From contig JAPTHN010000001.1 of the NCBI GenBank assembly GCA_026936325.1, forward strand, positions 168,624,138-168,688,137: a stretch of 64,000 nucleotides of DNA, in the 5' to 3' direction. Position 1 is the stretch's first letter. Each line of letters opens with the position of its first letter. Below, piece after piece: positions 1-11,660 of the stretch. A program made the position numbers and the translations under genes. The notes below the pieces were generated by a model. That model had not been told where the DNA came from, ran no database searches, and was given only the letters and a program-made list of their open reading frames with translations. Source of the stretch: Platynereis dumerilii (lineage: Eukaryota; Annelida; Polychaeta; Phyllodocida; Nereididae).

Positions 1-1498
1 GAGCAGCACTGGAAATAGATAGGAAAATTACTGTGGTGGCAAAAAGATGCGTATTTTAAAGGGCTAAGTGGATATCAACTTTTTGTACTGTTTACGTTAT
101 TTATTTAATCAGAATAAAGCATTGATTGGCCGAAAAACAGCATGTTTCTCCCATTTTCCTGTGACTTTGTTGTGTTTACAGGTATTTTAAGTGTGCTACT
201 CGTGCGCCCTCGTGCAATATTAGTCACCGGGGTGCCATAAAAACTGATATTGCACTCGGTGCTGTGCGATAACTGTATAATATTTTGTAATTGTAATTGA
301 ACTTTTATAATTGTTGGCAAAATAAATATGTCTGAGTGTGAGTCTGAGTCCTAAACAAATGCAAATGAACATATGTACCTAACTAGTCCATATCATATAC
401 TTATATTGAATAGATTTTTTTCTACAGCATTTATTTTCTAGATCACTTCATAACACATTTTATATCATCCTGCACAATTATAATCAGCATCGTATTTCCT
501 GTGTGCAACTGTAGATTGCCAATTTTGGCAGATGCAGGTTGTTGCTGGTTCTTGCCTGGGAGCTTCCAGGTGATGTGGCTTTATGACCTGATTCATATTA
601 TGCATCAGCACCTTGAAGTCTCTTTTGGCATCCCATGGCCTGTATTAAGAACATCTGTGTCACATCATCACCTTTTCCCATCACCATGCAGCAATGCTAT
701 CCATGTCAGCATTGTGCTTCTCCACACGCTTTCCTCCCCCTCACAAGAGAAAAACCTGCAATTTGTCTAACCCCCCTTCCACCACTTTTTCCCAATAACT
801 TAAAATTTAATTGAATTGCACTGCATCAGTCATGTAATGGTTATTAATACTAGTGTTATTTGTTATTAAAATATAACATATGTACATTTTTGTAAGCGAC
901 ATCTGATGCCAGTGCTTACTGTCAGAAATATGATGATAAATTTGGGAGCGTGACATTTTATGTTGTTCGATTCTCTAACACAATGCTTGTAGAACTTCAT
1001 GAGTACAGGTTTCATAGTGTGCTTAACATTTCTACTGGTTTTACTGCACATGGAAATAATATGGAAGTGCCTCCAAGGCTAACCAAGAAATCACTTCCAG
1101 AATGAAACAATCTCAAATCATGAAAAAGGCTAGATATTCACAACAGAATAATTTCAATAGTGATTTGGATGGTATTCTGAATATTCTGCCTCCAGGACAT
1201 TTTTACATGCTACTTGATATTGCACTATAGATCGCTGAATAAATTTCAAAACTGTTATGTCTCAACACAAACGAATAATCGAATATGTTAGCCAATTTTA
1301 CCAGTACACATATACATGTATGCATGTTCATCAAAATAATTACAAAACATATTCATAGGCCTACATATACTATACCAGGATACAATGCACTTACAATCAT
1401 ATTTCAATTTAAAGCTCTGAAATACGAACAGCATCAGCCTGATTAGAGCTTCTCTGGTATATATTCATGAGATTCCAGAACTATTTTGATGACTGGTT
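1..1498. other. AT-rich non-coding stretch
   Basis: No gene, RNA or transposon end is recognised here. Open frames are short (under 90 codons), lack any domain and sit in AT-rich sequence. The only recurring element is a copy of the dispersed family A repeat, listed separately. Confidence 0.5.
530..780 (+). repeat. Family A dispersed repeat, first copy
   Basis: The core CTTCCAGGTGATGTGGCTTT followed by ATGACCTG is near 563-590. It is followed by CATCCCATGG, CATCACC, AATGCTATCCATGTCA and CCTCACAAGA words in fixed order. The same order recurs near 4,890, 11,400, 17,400, 23,250 and 24,000, with shortened forms near 6,720, 9,780, 13,270 and 16,370. Reading frames are not kept between copies, so this is a non-coding repeat rather than an exon. 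Confidence 0.5.
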
Positions 1499-1525
1499 GT
1501 AAATTGATCACCTATCATTGCCTAT

Positions 1526-1726
1526 ATGTGGCTCCGTGGTACAATGGGTAGCATCCCCGCCTTGTTCACATGAGGACGTGGGTTCGATCCCCGCTCCGGC
1601 CGTGTCCAGAGGTTATCACTATAATGAATGGTATGATTGTCGTTCAGTATGGTGAGCGCCGGTGAGCAGATTTATCTGGAATGGGCGCTATATAAAATCA
1701 TACTATGTTATTATATTATTATATGG
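1526..1726 (+). mobile_element. tRNA-derived SINE, copy 1
   Basis: The 5' part looks like a tRNA gene. A box A-like TGGCTCCGTGG is at 1,529-1,539 and a perfect box B GGTTCGATCCC at 1,581-1,591, with a CCGGAGC-type acceptor arm. A body follows, ending in GGGCGCTATATAAA and an ATT-rich tail, as in many marine invertebrate SINEs. Copy 2 of the tandem duplication near 9,992-10,012 lacks it, giving an empty site between TGATCACCTA and AATCAATTATTAAT. It would be transcribed by RNA polymerase III and mobilised by a LINE in trans. It is not a functional tRNA, because the body and tail continue without a terminator. Confidence 0.85.
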
Positions 1727-1910
1727 TTTGGAAATAATCAATTATTAATCAACCATTCCACACATTTTAGGCCTGACATCCATCTCCCAGCAGCAGTTTA
1801 TTAGTTATGACAATTTTCCCAAAATTGGAATAAAGTAAGCAATGCTCTGGATGTGGCTGTTTCCCTTGGAATATCAAACTTAAATTTGGTGTGCATGCTT
1901 ATGGCCTATC

Positions 1911-3706
1911 TCAAAAATAATGAAGCCAAAGTGTGACATGACCATCAAAATTTCGTAATGTATTTTTTTATCAAATGACCATGCAGTTTTGTTTAGAACA
2001 TATCTATAGTCTGTTTCCCCTGATTTGAGAGCGGTGCTTCAAACAATTCCTAAACTGCAGATGTCAACAGCATTGATAAACCATGACCTGTTTATCACTC
2101 TGGAAATGACAGAGGTCCTGGAGACACTGGGAGTTGTATCAGTGGCATAGATATTCAATAAAGGGTGCACATATAAGGGGTTTTACCTCTGCTGAAAACC
2201 CCTAAAAAGTTACCAGATATGCCCATGGACACTGATGAAGCAGGGCCAGATCTGATGCTTTATGAGAAACAGATGCATTAGCTCAAGATAGTGCAGTTTT
2301 TGGTGTTAAAGGTGTGGAATTTGATAGGCTTGTGTGGCAGTTTGTGCATTTTACCGCTCTCAACTCAGGGGAAACAGACTATAAGTCCAGAAAATATATT
2401 TACCATAGAGTTCCAACCAGTGGAAATAACTGATGATTGCAGAATAATACTGAATATTTAAAGGTTTTTATGTGCATGTCTACAATAGAAAACTAAAATA
2501 AATATCAATTTATCATCAAAGTTAATCAAATTTCTCTGTATGATGACATAGGGCAAAATATTGTAGAGTCTTCAGGGCAGTTTTCATTCCAATACACCAA
2601 ATATATTGTGAGAAACACACTATTTTTGATAATTTTTCAGCAATATTTTTTCAAAAACATAATTAAATTTGCCTAGGAAACATATGGATTCCTTTAAAAT
2701 GATTTCAGCTATCCTATGTTATGGGTCTGGATGTTGGCTTCAAATTCATACCAAATAAGTGCCACTGAAGTAAGTATTAACTTGGCAAAAGATGAAAGAA
2801 GCATTAATTTTGGCCCTTTTTTCAGATAAAATCCTAATTTTTGGGTTACGATGTCGGATTAAATTGCAAAAAATGTTCTGGTTTTGCTAACAATCAATTT
2901 TATATGATATTATAAGTCACAACTGATGGAAAAGTATGACCATTTCGAATGAAAAGGGTGTTTTTTGATTGGATATTGCCTTTAGAGCCAAATTGGCCCC
3001 GAATTTTCAAAAAACTTCATATATGCTATTATATTATTGGGTAGGTCATGAAACATGTTCAAACTACTAAAATAGTGTGGTTATTGTCACAACAGATAAT
3101 ATTAGTAGCTTTCATAGCTTTTTGCCGAATTAAAGTACTCCTTGCGTTACTCGTGCGACACATGCACCTTCCCTCATATTCATTGGAATTTTTCCATAAA
3201 ATGAATTTTTCACAAGCATGAAAGGCTTCAAAACAACTAAGATAATATTATACTAGATCTTAATGGCAAAAAGATTCAACTGACATGTGTAAAAGGGAAG
3301 TTACAACATCCCAGATCAGAAAGATTCAATCAGACTCAATTTTTCAAAGTGAACCTTTGAACACGAAGAATTCAAAGATGTCAAAACAAGCACATAAATA
3401 TACTTGTTTCATTGATTTTATGAAGCCTTTGGACATAAAGATAAAAGGAAAATTAAGAAAATAACAGTGAAATATGTCAAATTTCATACACCTGAAATAA
3501 TTCAAGTGAAGAAAAATGTGATGTCACGCTAAAATAGTGAAGAATTCATGTTTTTCAATGAACTTTTAAGATTATGTCAACAACCGCCTGTAATAGTGTC
3601 ATGAGATTTTCTGGACTTTGGCACAAGAATGTATTTGTTGCATATGTCCATTTCTACATTTTTTTACCCCCAATGAAATCCGGCCCTGTGGCTTCATTAT
3701 TTTTGA
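1911..3706. mobile_element. Non-autonomous DNA element with inverted ends, copy 1
   Basis: The ends are perfect inverted repeats: TCAAAAATAATGAAGCC at 1,911-1,927 and its complement at 3,690-3,706. A second copy lies at 20,268-21,906. The tandem-duplicate site near 10,575-10,590 lacks the element, which shows it inserted here. There is no open frame of note inside, so it is non-autonomous. The outer bases GGCCTAT before the left end are shared with copy 2 and may belong to the element. The superfamily is not assigned because the target-site duplication is unclear. A 375-bp MITE is nested at 2,007-2,381. Confidence 0.75.
2007..2381. mobile_element. Nested MITE with TA target site
   Basis: Inverted ends of about 28 bp begin TAGTCTGTTTCCCCTGA and end with its complement, flanked by TA at 2,005-2,006 and 2,382-2,383. 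The homologous position in the sister element near 20,365 (GTCTAAGTTC) is uninterrupted. The TA duplication points to a Tc1/mariner-type transposase in trans. No coding capacity is present. Confidence 0.8.
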
Positions 3707-3926
3707 GACTTTCTGATATATCACATCTACAGACATCAAAATCTGAATAGGTTAGTGTAACTGATGCATCCTAATGTAGGTGAATAAAGAAATTATTTTA
3801 AAAAGCAGAAGTAATGAGTCCACAATACATAACGTGCTTTTAAGTATAACCTCATGTTCTTCATGAACAGTCAATGTACGTGAAGCATTATAAAAAACAT
3901 ACAGGATCATGATCAGATAACAAATA

Positions 3927-3958
3927 GATATATATATATATTATTTATATATATATTA
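3927..3958. repeat. AT microsatellite
   Basis: A run of TA dinucleotides broken once by TTATT, in AT-rich sequence. Confidence 0.8.
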
Positions 3959-4505
3959 CAATTCAATCTGGTTAATTTTTCACTGCCAACACAACGTGCT
4001 TTGGAAAATTATTTTGCCTCAAAAGACCAATTTTTGCCCTCAAAAGGAGTATAATAAATCTGATTTGAAACATGGAAAGTAATATTGAAAACTCAGTGAA
4101 ATTTGATTAAATTTGGTGACCATTGCAATTTCATTGAAGCTGTTGTGGCCCCGGCCCGGCATTTGGGCTGTTTGAATAGAATCCGCAGCAGTAACTGAGC
4201 AATCTGGGAACTAATTGAAAGTAGGAAAGTAGAACATTTCTGCAAAGGTTCAATTTCGAAAGGTCTTGATTATGGAATGGCAATGTCAGCAAGGTCTCCT
4301 TCCTTGGAATTTATGCAGGGAGGTTCGATGACAGGTCATGTTACTTATGAGTAATATTTAATGTTTGCTTGAAGTTTGATAGGACATAACATGCTTTGTT
4401 CAAGTTTACACATGTTGCAGATTGAAAACTTTTAAGACCACAGCAAAAGGAGAAATAATCAATCAGTACTCATTTCTCCAAATTAGTGCCACTAATAGTA
4501 AGGTC

Positions 4506-4830
4506 CAGGGGCGTAATTTTCGCGGCAAATGTGGGGGGGACACGCGGTGACTCAGTCAGAATCGGCCGACAAATTGACGAATAAACAAAGTCAATCAGGC
4601 TTTTTTACACTCATGAATTTTAAAGTTTTGTATGGCATGGCAACCTGCCCAAGCAGAAAGGTGAAACATGTCTTTTAGTACTGCTCCCTATCAAAGTGAA
4701 CCCAAGGGCCATTACTACATTTTTTTATTTGACACAAAAAAGTGGGGGGGGACATTTCATATTATGTCCCCCGGGGTCAAAAATGTGGGGGGGACATGTC
4801 CCCCCCGTCCCCCACCAAATTACGCCCATG
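4506..4830. mobile_element. hAT-like MITE
   Basis: The left end CAGGGGCGTAATTTT and right end AAATTACGCCCATG are imperfect inverted repeats typical of hAT ends (CAGGGGCG). The flanks GTAAGGTC (4,498-4,505) and GTAAGGTT (4,831-4,838) are an 8-bp duplication with one mismatch, as hAT elements make. The duplicate locus near 11,350 lacks the element. Runs of G and C near both ends can pair. No transposase frame is present. Confidence 0.8.
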
Positions 4831-4879
4831 GTAAGGTTTTTGTTCTGACAGAATGCATTGCTGTATATCATGCTGCTTG

Positions 4880-5115
4880 CCATGTACTCCCTTCAGTAGC
4901 CATGCCGATTGCTCCTGTCCGTCTCTGTGAGTTTCCAGGTGATTTGGCTTTATGACCTGCTTTGGCATCTTGTGGCCGATTTGGCCTGTCTCAACCACAT
5001 CTCAGCCGCACCATGACTTTTCTCATCACCATAATGCCATCCATGTCACCACTTCTTCTGCCCACATTATCTCCTTCCCATTAACCTCACAAGACCTAGA
5101 ACAACCTCCAGTCCT
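4880..5115 (+). repeat. Family A repeat, copy in duplication 1
   Basis: Contains GAGTTTCCAGGTGATTTGGC and TTTATGACCTGCTTTGGCAT, then CATCACCATAATGCCATCC and CCATTAACCTCACAAGACCT. The pattern matches the copies near 530 and 11,400. No frame is conserved between copies. Confidence 0.6.
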
Positions 5116-8100
5116 ACTCCTGCCTTCTTCCAACATTGATAGAGCGTCACAACATGTATGTCTTCATCGTCATAACATGTCCATCACATATATAATGATA
5201 TCTGAAGTTGTTTTTTCTCTGATGGTATTCCAGTAGCCAGGACTACTTCAAAACCTGCAGCAGGATCTATTTATCTTGGATTTTGCAGGGTCACTCCATG
5301 AATAATATTCTGTCATCTTGCACATGAAGTAGAATACTCATTACCAAATGCAACAGAAAATTGACCCAACAAAGCTACACACCAGAACTTAGGAGTAAGC
5401 CAAGTCTAGTTTACATTTGTATATGGATTGGTTGCCTCCAAGAAGGACCCTTGATGCATCACTTGCTGAGACAAGGGGCCTCTTTTAAACCACAAGAGAT
5501 TGATGGTTGACCTGTGTTTACATAAGTGCAGTAGGCTACACCGCTTTCTAAACCAGCTGATGCAAGTTTAATGACAGAGAAGTTAATTTGTCTTAAGGTC
5601 AGACATAATTAATTTTTTAGTTTCTCAGATCGATCGAACCAACAGATTTTCTGTCCCTAAAAACATATTTTCTATATGCACTGCTCTTGCGGGTAAAACA
5701 AATTCTGATGCTACATTTCTATTATTGGCTAATAAAAAATCTCTCTCTACTGGCAAAAACAAAAAATCGATTTTACACCGAATTTTTATTAAATTGACAT
5801 GATGAAAAATTGTCATTACAGCTTTTTTTATTCAACCTACAGACCAACTTTAGAAAAAGTGCAGTGATCCAAGAAGCTATAAATCAGTAATGTGTGGCCT
5901 CAGTATGGATTACATAGCTTGTACGCAGACTTTGTGTAAAATTTGGTTCATGGAGAGATTGGCCTTTTTTGAGAACTATGTCTGAAACGGCGACAATGCT
6001 GTTGCAAATAGGAAAGAATGAGACACATTTCTAGATTTACTGAGATAGTTCAACAGGATGAAATGATTTTAAATGTTCCTGTTTGTCAAGAAAACACGGT
6101 AGATCTTATTCAATTGCTATTTTAATGCCAACCTTGGAGTCTGTCTTTCAAGCAGGTATCTTGCAAATGTAGGCCTAGTCCTAAAAGTATTCAGTTGCCC
6201 CAAGTCTTGAAATTAATCCAATATCAATGGAATCTCAAGGGCACTGGAAGCGCTGAAGCTTATCTGATGAATCTTGAATGTCCCCAAGGACCAATGGAAT
6301 TGGTGATAGTCTCCTTGTATAGTTGGAATAGTCCTTCTCATAATCAGTATGATTTAGTGCAGTCAGGTGTGCTCTTTCTCATAGAATGTGTTTTGAGAAT
6401 GTTCAAAGAAGGCTCAAATTTGAAATTTTCATGAGGTTACCTGCTATGTTAAAAAAGATGGATATTGTGAAGTATCTTTGAAATTGAAATGCGAAATGCA
6501 TTGTTTTGCGTGTCTGGCTTATTTCCATGACATCATGCAAAATGAACAAATAACAAAAAAGAAATACTTCCTCAAATGTCAGACATTTAAATGAGTGGGT
6601 GAGAAAAATAACACAGCAATCATTGAGTAAAATGTGTCAAATTGATCAATAAAACACCATTTGTACTTGAAAGATGAATCTGGAGATTATGGTGAATACT
6701 GATGACTGCTGTCTGTGACATTCTGGCCTGATGATATGTCACTTTCTACCTGCTGTGTTTTACAACCTGTTGCAGTATCCCATGGATAGCCTTGGCCTCA
6801 TATCTTCTCCCATCTCTTTTCCCATCATCAAACAGCCATCAATGCCATACATGTCAACACATGATTACTCCAGGTACTCCTGCCATATTACTTCTCTCCC
6901 GTTAACCTCGTAACAAAGACCTAGAAAGACCTCTCTTCTCCCCCATCAGAGAGAATAGAGCTTTATCAATTTCCATCAGAAGTAGAATTGGCACATGTTA
7001 TATCACATCAAAAGACGTTTCTGATATACGTGTTTGGCTTGTTGCTTTAAGCGGAGAGGTCACTGAAGTAATTTGTCTATATATAGCAATCCATATCACT
7101 GAAAGAAAAATCGCATGTTTTGAGGGTATTTTAGCAAAAACTTTTTTTGCCACATTCCAACACGCATAAAAAAATAACTGCTATTCACAACCCTAAAAGA
7201 GAAAAGTAAAAAAGACAAATTATATTGTTTGGGAGAGTAGAATCGATGTGAATGCCTGTTATAGTTATTATTGATTTTGTCACCTAAGGGCTAAACTTGC
7301 AAATCAAAAAATGTGGATGAAACACTCTCTTAATCCTGGCAAAGATGTCCGAGCACTGACAGCAGCACTATACAATATAATAGATTGGACGATGTTGATT
7401 TGGCATGTTGGTCATAGATCAAACAAAAACAGTCTGAAAAGCAAATCACTATGAGCAAATTATGTCAATGAGAATACATCCTTGACTGACCGACTTTCTG
7501 CAATTTCAGCTTGTAAATTATTTCCATTTCTGTTCAGTATGAAAACTCTTTCTAATTACAATCTGTGGCTTGTAAGGCCATTTTCGATAATTATGATTAG
7601 AAATATAAAATGCAATTTCTCGAAAACCGTATCACGCTTGATTAATATTTTTCTCTGGCCATTGTAATTCAACCAGTTCTGGCCCAGCCCCCCCCCCAAA
7701 AAAAAACTGAACCAGAAATAATAATTGATCGATCAATTGGAGAGCCTTTCTTTTGAGTGGTTGTGCAGCTACAATGCATCCTTGATGTTGTGTGTTTGTA
7801 CACATCTCGCAAACGTCCATGTTTTTTCACATTCCTATCATTGGCAAACAGGGTTGTTGTGTGGGAGTTACCAGCTTATAATTATGATTTTATGACATTG
7901 GCGTCTTCTTCACTTTCTTTGGCTTCATGCAGCCACATCTCAGCCAGACCATTGCTTCATTCTTCAACAAACAGACAGTGATGCCATCCACCTACATAGG
8001 TTAAATTATTTCCACTTTATTGATCTTTCACTTGAATTTACAATTTTATATATATGTATCCTAAAATGTTTAACCAAGCAGTGATCATCATCTCTATTAT

Positions 8101-10072
8101 AGCTGTTTGCAGATTGGTGGTCCAAACAGTTTCAAAATTAACTTTCAACTTGGTCATGTGGTGTCAGTGATGGTTAATCAGTTGATTTAGTGCTGGTCAT
8201 TTATAGCAGCATAGGTTACAATAAACAAACTGATTAAGTGACTTAGAGGTACATCTTCAAAAAAAGAAGATTAGAAGACCAACAATCTGCAAAGAGCTCT
8301 AATCACACAAGTACATACCACCTACAGAACATTTTTTAAAAAGAACATTGATTTTACAGCAATCCTGCTTTGTAGATTAGAGCAAGAAAACTGAATCTCA
8401 TCAGATAACACTTCCTTGATCTTCCTCAAATTTATGAAATTTTGAAGTGCAAGTGCCAAGAAAAACTCCAAGCTCTTTTTAGTCCTGAGTATATAAATGA
8501 TATAAATTGTTATTCCTGCTCATGGAGATTTGATGAATAGTTACATGTACTTTTAGTTTGTGTTAGAAGTAGGCTACAATGTCTTATGGTGGAAAATCAA
8601 CTTCTATGCAAAAACACCTATGGTCGTTTAAAAAACTTTTGTTTCGAACAAACAGTTCTCTTTCTTTGGGCAGACATATACTTTCAGTCTATGTGAAAGA
8701 AGAATTTGTCTCCATTCTTTCATAATTATAGAACATAAACTGTCACCTTAAACCAACAGGCCACAAATGAACACTCATACTGAAATTATAACATTGAAAA
8801 GGTTCGGGTCTTTATATAACTTATGAAGGAATGCAGATGTTTTTTCAAGGCTAAATCAGCAAATCACAACTCAGTCTCTGAATCCATAATTTGGTCACAG
8901 CATTCCCATTAACATTTTGACAGTATTCTAAACTCCAGAAATCCATTTCCCAAAAAGGATAAACATTTTTAGTACATTTTAGCCAAGAAGCTAACTCACA
9001 TTCAGTTAGATACCAAGGACACACAGTGTCACACACTTGTCCAATAAGGTGCATGACTTTAGGTCATGTTTACATACAGTGTGAAGCAGGAAATTCATTG
9101 CCAAAATGCACAGTCAAACAGAGCTACACACCGGTATTTGAGCATGCTGAAGAAAGACAAGTTTGGTTTACATTTCTTTATGGATTGGTTGCCTCCAACC
9201 AGGACCCTTGGACATCAGCTGCTGTCACAAATGAACTCTGTCAGCTGAATAGATTGATGGCTGACCTAAGTGACCTGAGTTTGCACCACCTTAACTGTTT
9301 GTGTGACTTAACTGCTTCTGTGTAGATTTCTAAATGTGTTCATGCAAGTGAATAGGCCTACCCTTCAGATGGTCCAGTACAGACTACCTAAAACTGAATT
9401 CAGTCCCGTTTTTTTTTTTTTTTTTTTGCATTGCACACATTTGCGTATGAATGAGCTTTGATATATATTCTCAGTTTTCCTGGGATTTTGTTACAAGGCA
9501 TTATTTGATATTTTTGATTTGCAAGAAAAAAAACCTTAGTAAGGCTGTGGTTACAGCAGGTATACGTACACATCTTCTAAGCTCTTCAGAATATATTCAG
9601 TCTTGTTTGAGAATAGCCAGTGTTAGACGATTCACTGAACAAGCAAGTTATGCACCGACCATTGTGTAAACTATGTCATATTATTCATTAAACCATGTAC
9701 TTGAAAGAAAGATCAGGAGATTATGGTGAATTTCTTATGATTTCTGTGCGTCAGTTTTGAAGTGATGTCGGTTTTCAACTGCTTTAATGTCTTGTGACCT
9801 GTTATTTCATCCCATGGACCGCCTTGTTCATGTTTCTTTTCCAATTGCCGAACAGCCGTCAATGCCATCCATATCCCCATGACTACTCCTCCCTGTATTA
9901 CTTCTCTCCCATTAATCTTGCAACACGGATCATCCGGTATCAAGTATCCGGTATCCGGCTATTTTCACTATCCGTGCATCACTATCCAATTGATCACCTA
10001 ATTATCAATCAATTATTAATTAACCATTCCACGCATTTTGGGCCTAACATCCATTTCTCGGGCCAGCAGTTT

Positions 10073-10457
10073 CATGTATATATTTTTCATTATTTGGCAT
10101 GTTCACGAATTCGTGGAGGTGTAAAAACGAGCATGTACGAGTTCGTGGATGTGTAAAAACGAGCATAAGTGCTCGTGTATATGTAATTAATAACACTCGT
10201 GGATGTGCTTTATTATTCATTCGTGGACCAGCCAATACTTACATTCGTGGAAGTGCTAGATAATTAGGGTTTAGGGTTAGAATTAGGGTTAGAGTTAGTT
10301 TTAGGCAATTTCAGGGTTAGTGTGTTCGTTATTACACCTGTACAAATTCGTGAAATGCAATATTTGGCACTTCCACGAATGCAAAATTCGTGTCTATGTT
10401 CGTTTTTGCAGGTTTACAAATTCGTCCACATGTAAAATATTGAAAAATATATACCTC
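10073..10457. mobile_element. MITE carrying telomere-like repeats
   Basis: The imperfect inverted ends share GTATATATTTTTCA and then continue as about 40 bp of lower similarity, including CATGT and ACGAATT. The flank GCAGTTT is duplicated at 10,066-10,072 and 10,458-10,464. The duplicate locus near 1,790 has a single GCAGTTT and no insert. The interior holds many ATTCGTGGA/TCCACGAAT words in both orientations and a TTAGGG-rich core. It is non-coding. A 7-bp duplication does not fix the superfamily. Confidence 0.75.
10264..10320 (+). repeat. Interstitial telomere-like TTAGGG repeats
   Basis: About five TTAGGG or near-TTAGGG units (TTAGGGTTTAGGGTTAG, ATTAGGGTTAG, CAGGGTTAG) lie in the middle of the MITE. 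They belong to the mobile element, so a chromosome-fusion scar is not needed to explain them. Confidence 0.7.
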
Positions 10458-11394
10458 GCAGTTTATTAGTTATGACAATTTGCCCAAAATTGAAATACAC
10501 TAAAGTAAGCAATGCTCTGGAGGTGGCTGTTTCCCTTGGGATATCAGACTCTTAAATTTGGTGTGCATGCTTATATAGGACATCCAACTTTCTAAGATAT
10601 CACATCTACAGACATCAAAATCTGAATAGGTTGATGCAACTGGTGCACCCTAATGTAGGTGAATAAAGAAATTATTTAAAAAAGAAGGAATCATGAGTCC
10701 ACTATATATAAATTGCTTTTAAGTAAAACATCAAGTTCTGAAACTTCAATGTCAAGCATTATAAGAAACATACAGAATCATGATCAAATAACAAGTAGAG
10801 ATATATATTTAAGTACTACAGTTTAACCTGGTTCATTTTTCACTGCCAACACGACGTGCTGGGGAAAATCATTTTGCCTCCAAAAACCAATTTGTGCCTT
10901 CAAAAGGAGTAAAATAAATCTGATTTGAAACATGGAAAGTAATATTGAAAACTCAGTGAAATTTGATTAAATTTGGTGACCATTGCAATTTCATTGAAGC
11001 TGGTGTGGACCCGGCATTTGGGTTGCTTGAAAAGAATCAGCAGCAATAACTGAGCAATCTGGGAACTAATTGAAAGTAGGAAAGTAGAATATTTCTGCAA
11101 AGGTTCAATTTCAAAAGGTCTTGAATATGGAATGGGAATGTCAGCAAGGTCTCCTTCCTTGGAATTTACGCAGGATGGTTCAATGACAGGTCATGTTACT
11201 TATGAGCAATATTTAATGTTTGCTTGAAGTTAGACACCACATATTGCTTTATTCAAGTTTATACATTTTGGTGCTCTAAAAAAACTTTTATGGGCTCAGC
11301 AAAAGGAGAAATAATCAATCAGTATTCATATCTCCAAATTAGTACCACTAATAGTATTTTCTTTGTTCTGACAGAATGCATTGCTCTGCATACA

Positions 11395-11660
11395 TCATGC
11401 TGCATGTTCTCCCTTCAGTGGCCATGCCAATTGCTGCTGTTCGTCTCTGTGGATTTCCAGGTGATTCGGCTTTATGACCTGCTTTGGCATCTTGTGGCCG
11501 ACTTTGCCTGTCTCAACCACATCTCTGCCACACCGTGACTTTTCTCATCACCATAATGCCGTCCATGTCACCACTACTTCTGCACACATTATCTCCTTCC
11601 CATTGACCTCACAAGACCTAAAACAACCTCCAGTCCTCCTACATGCCTTCTTCCACTAAC
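11395..11660 (+). repeat. Family A repeat, copy in duplication 2
   Basis: Closely matches the 4,880 copy: GATTTCCAGGTGATTCGGC, then CTTTATGACCTGCTTTGGC and CCATTGACCTCACAAGACCT. Confidence 0.6.

Larger units (their letters stand above)
1498..9935 (+). repeat. Large tandem duplication, copy 1 (with 10,000-16,570)
   Basis: Long stretches align in order with the next 6.6 kb. Anchors are 1,741 with 10,012 (ATTATTAATYAACCATTCCA), 3,719 with 10,598 (TATCACATCTACAGACATCA), 4,441 with 11,299, 6,195 with 12,738, 8,090 with 14,678 and 9,713 with 16,305. Many substitutions and small indels separate the copies, so the duplication is not recent. Copy 1 carries a SINE, a 1.8 kb element and a hAT-like MITE that copy 2 lacks. 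No coding gene is recognised. Repeat families A (near 4,890), B (near 5,340 and 9,040) and C (near 6,195) recur within it. Confidence 0.85.

Noticed and set aside
1526-1600. A functional tRNA gene
   Set aside because: Box A has a mismatch, the tRNA-like part runs into a SINE body and tail, and a second decayed copy exists.
4880-5236. Family A copies as coding exons of a tandem gene family
   Set aside because: Frames shift between copies and no splice pattern or codon-level constraint is visible.
10264-10320. TTAGGG repeats as an old chromosome-end fusion
   Set aside because: They are inside a MITE with inverted ends, a target duplication and an empty site in the duplicate locus.
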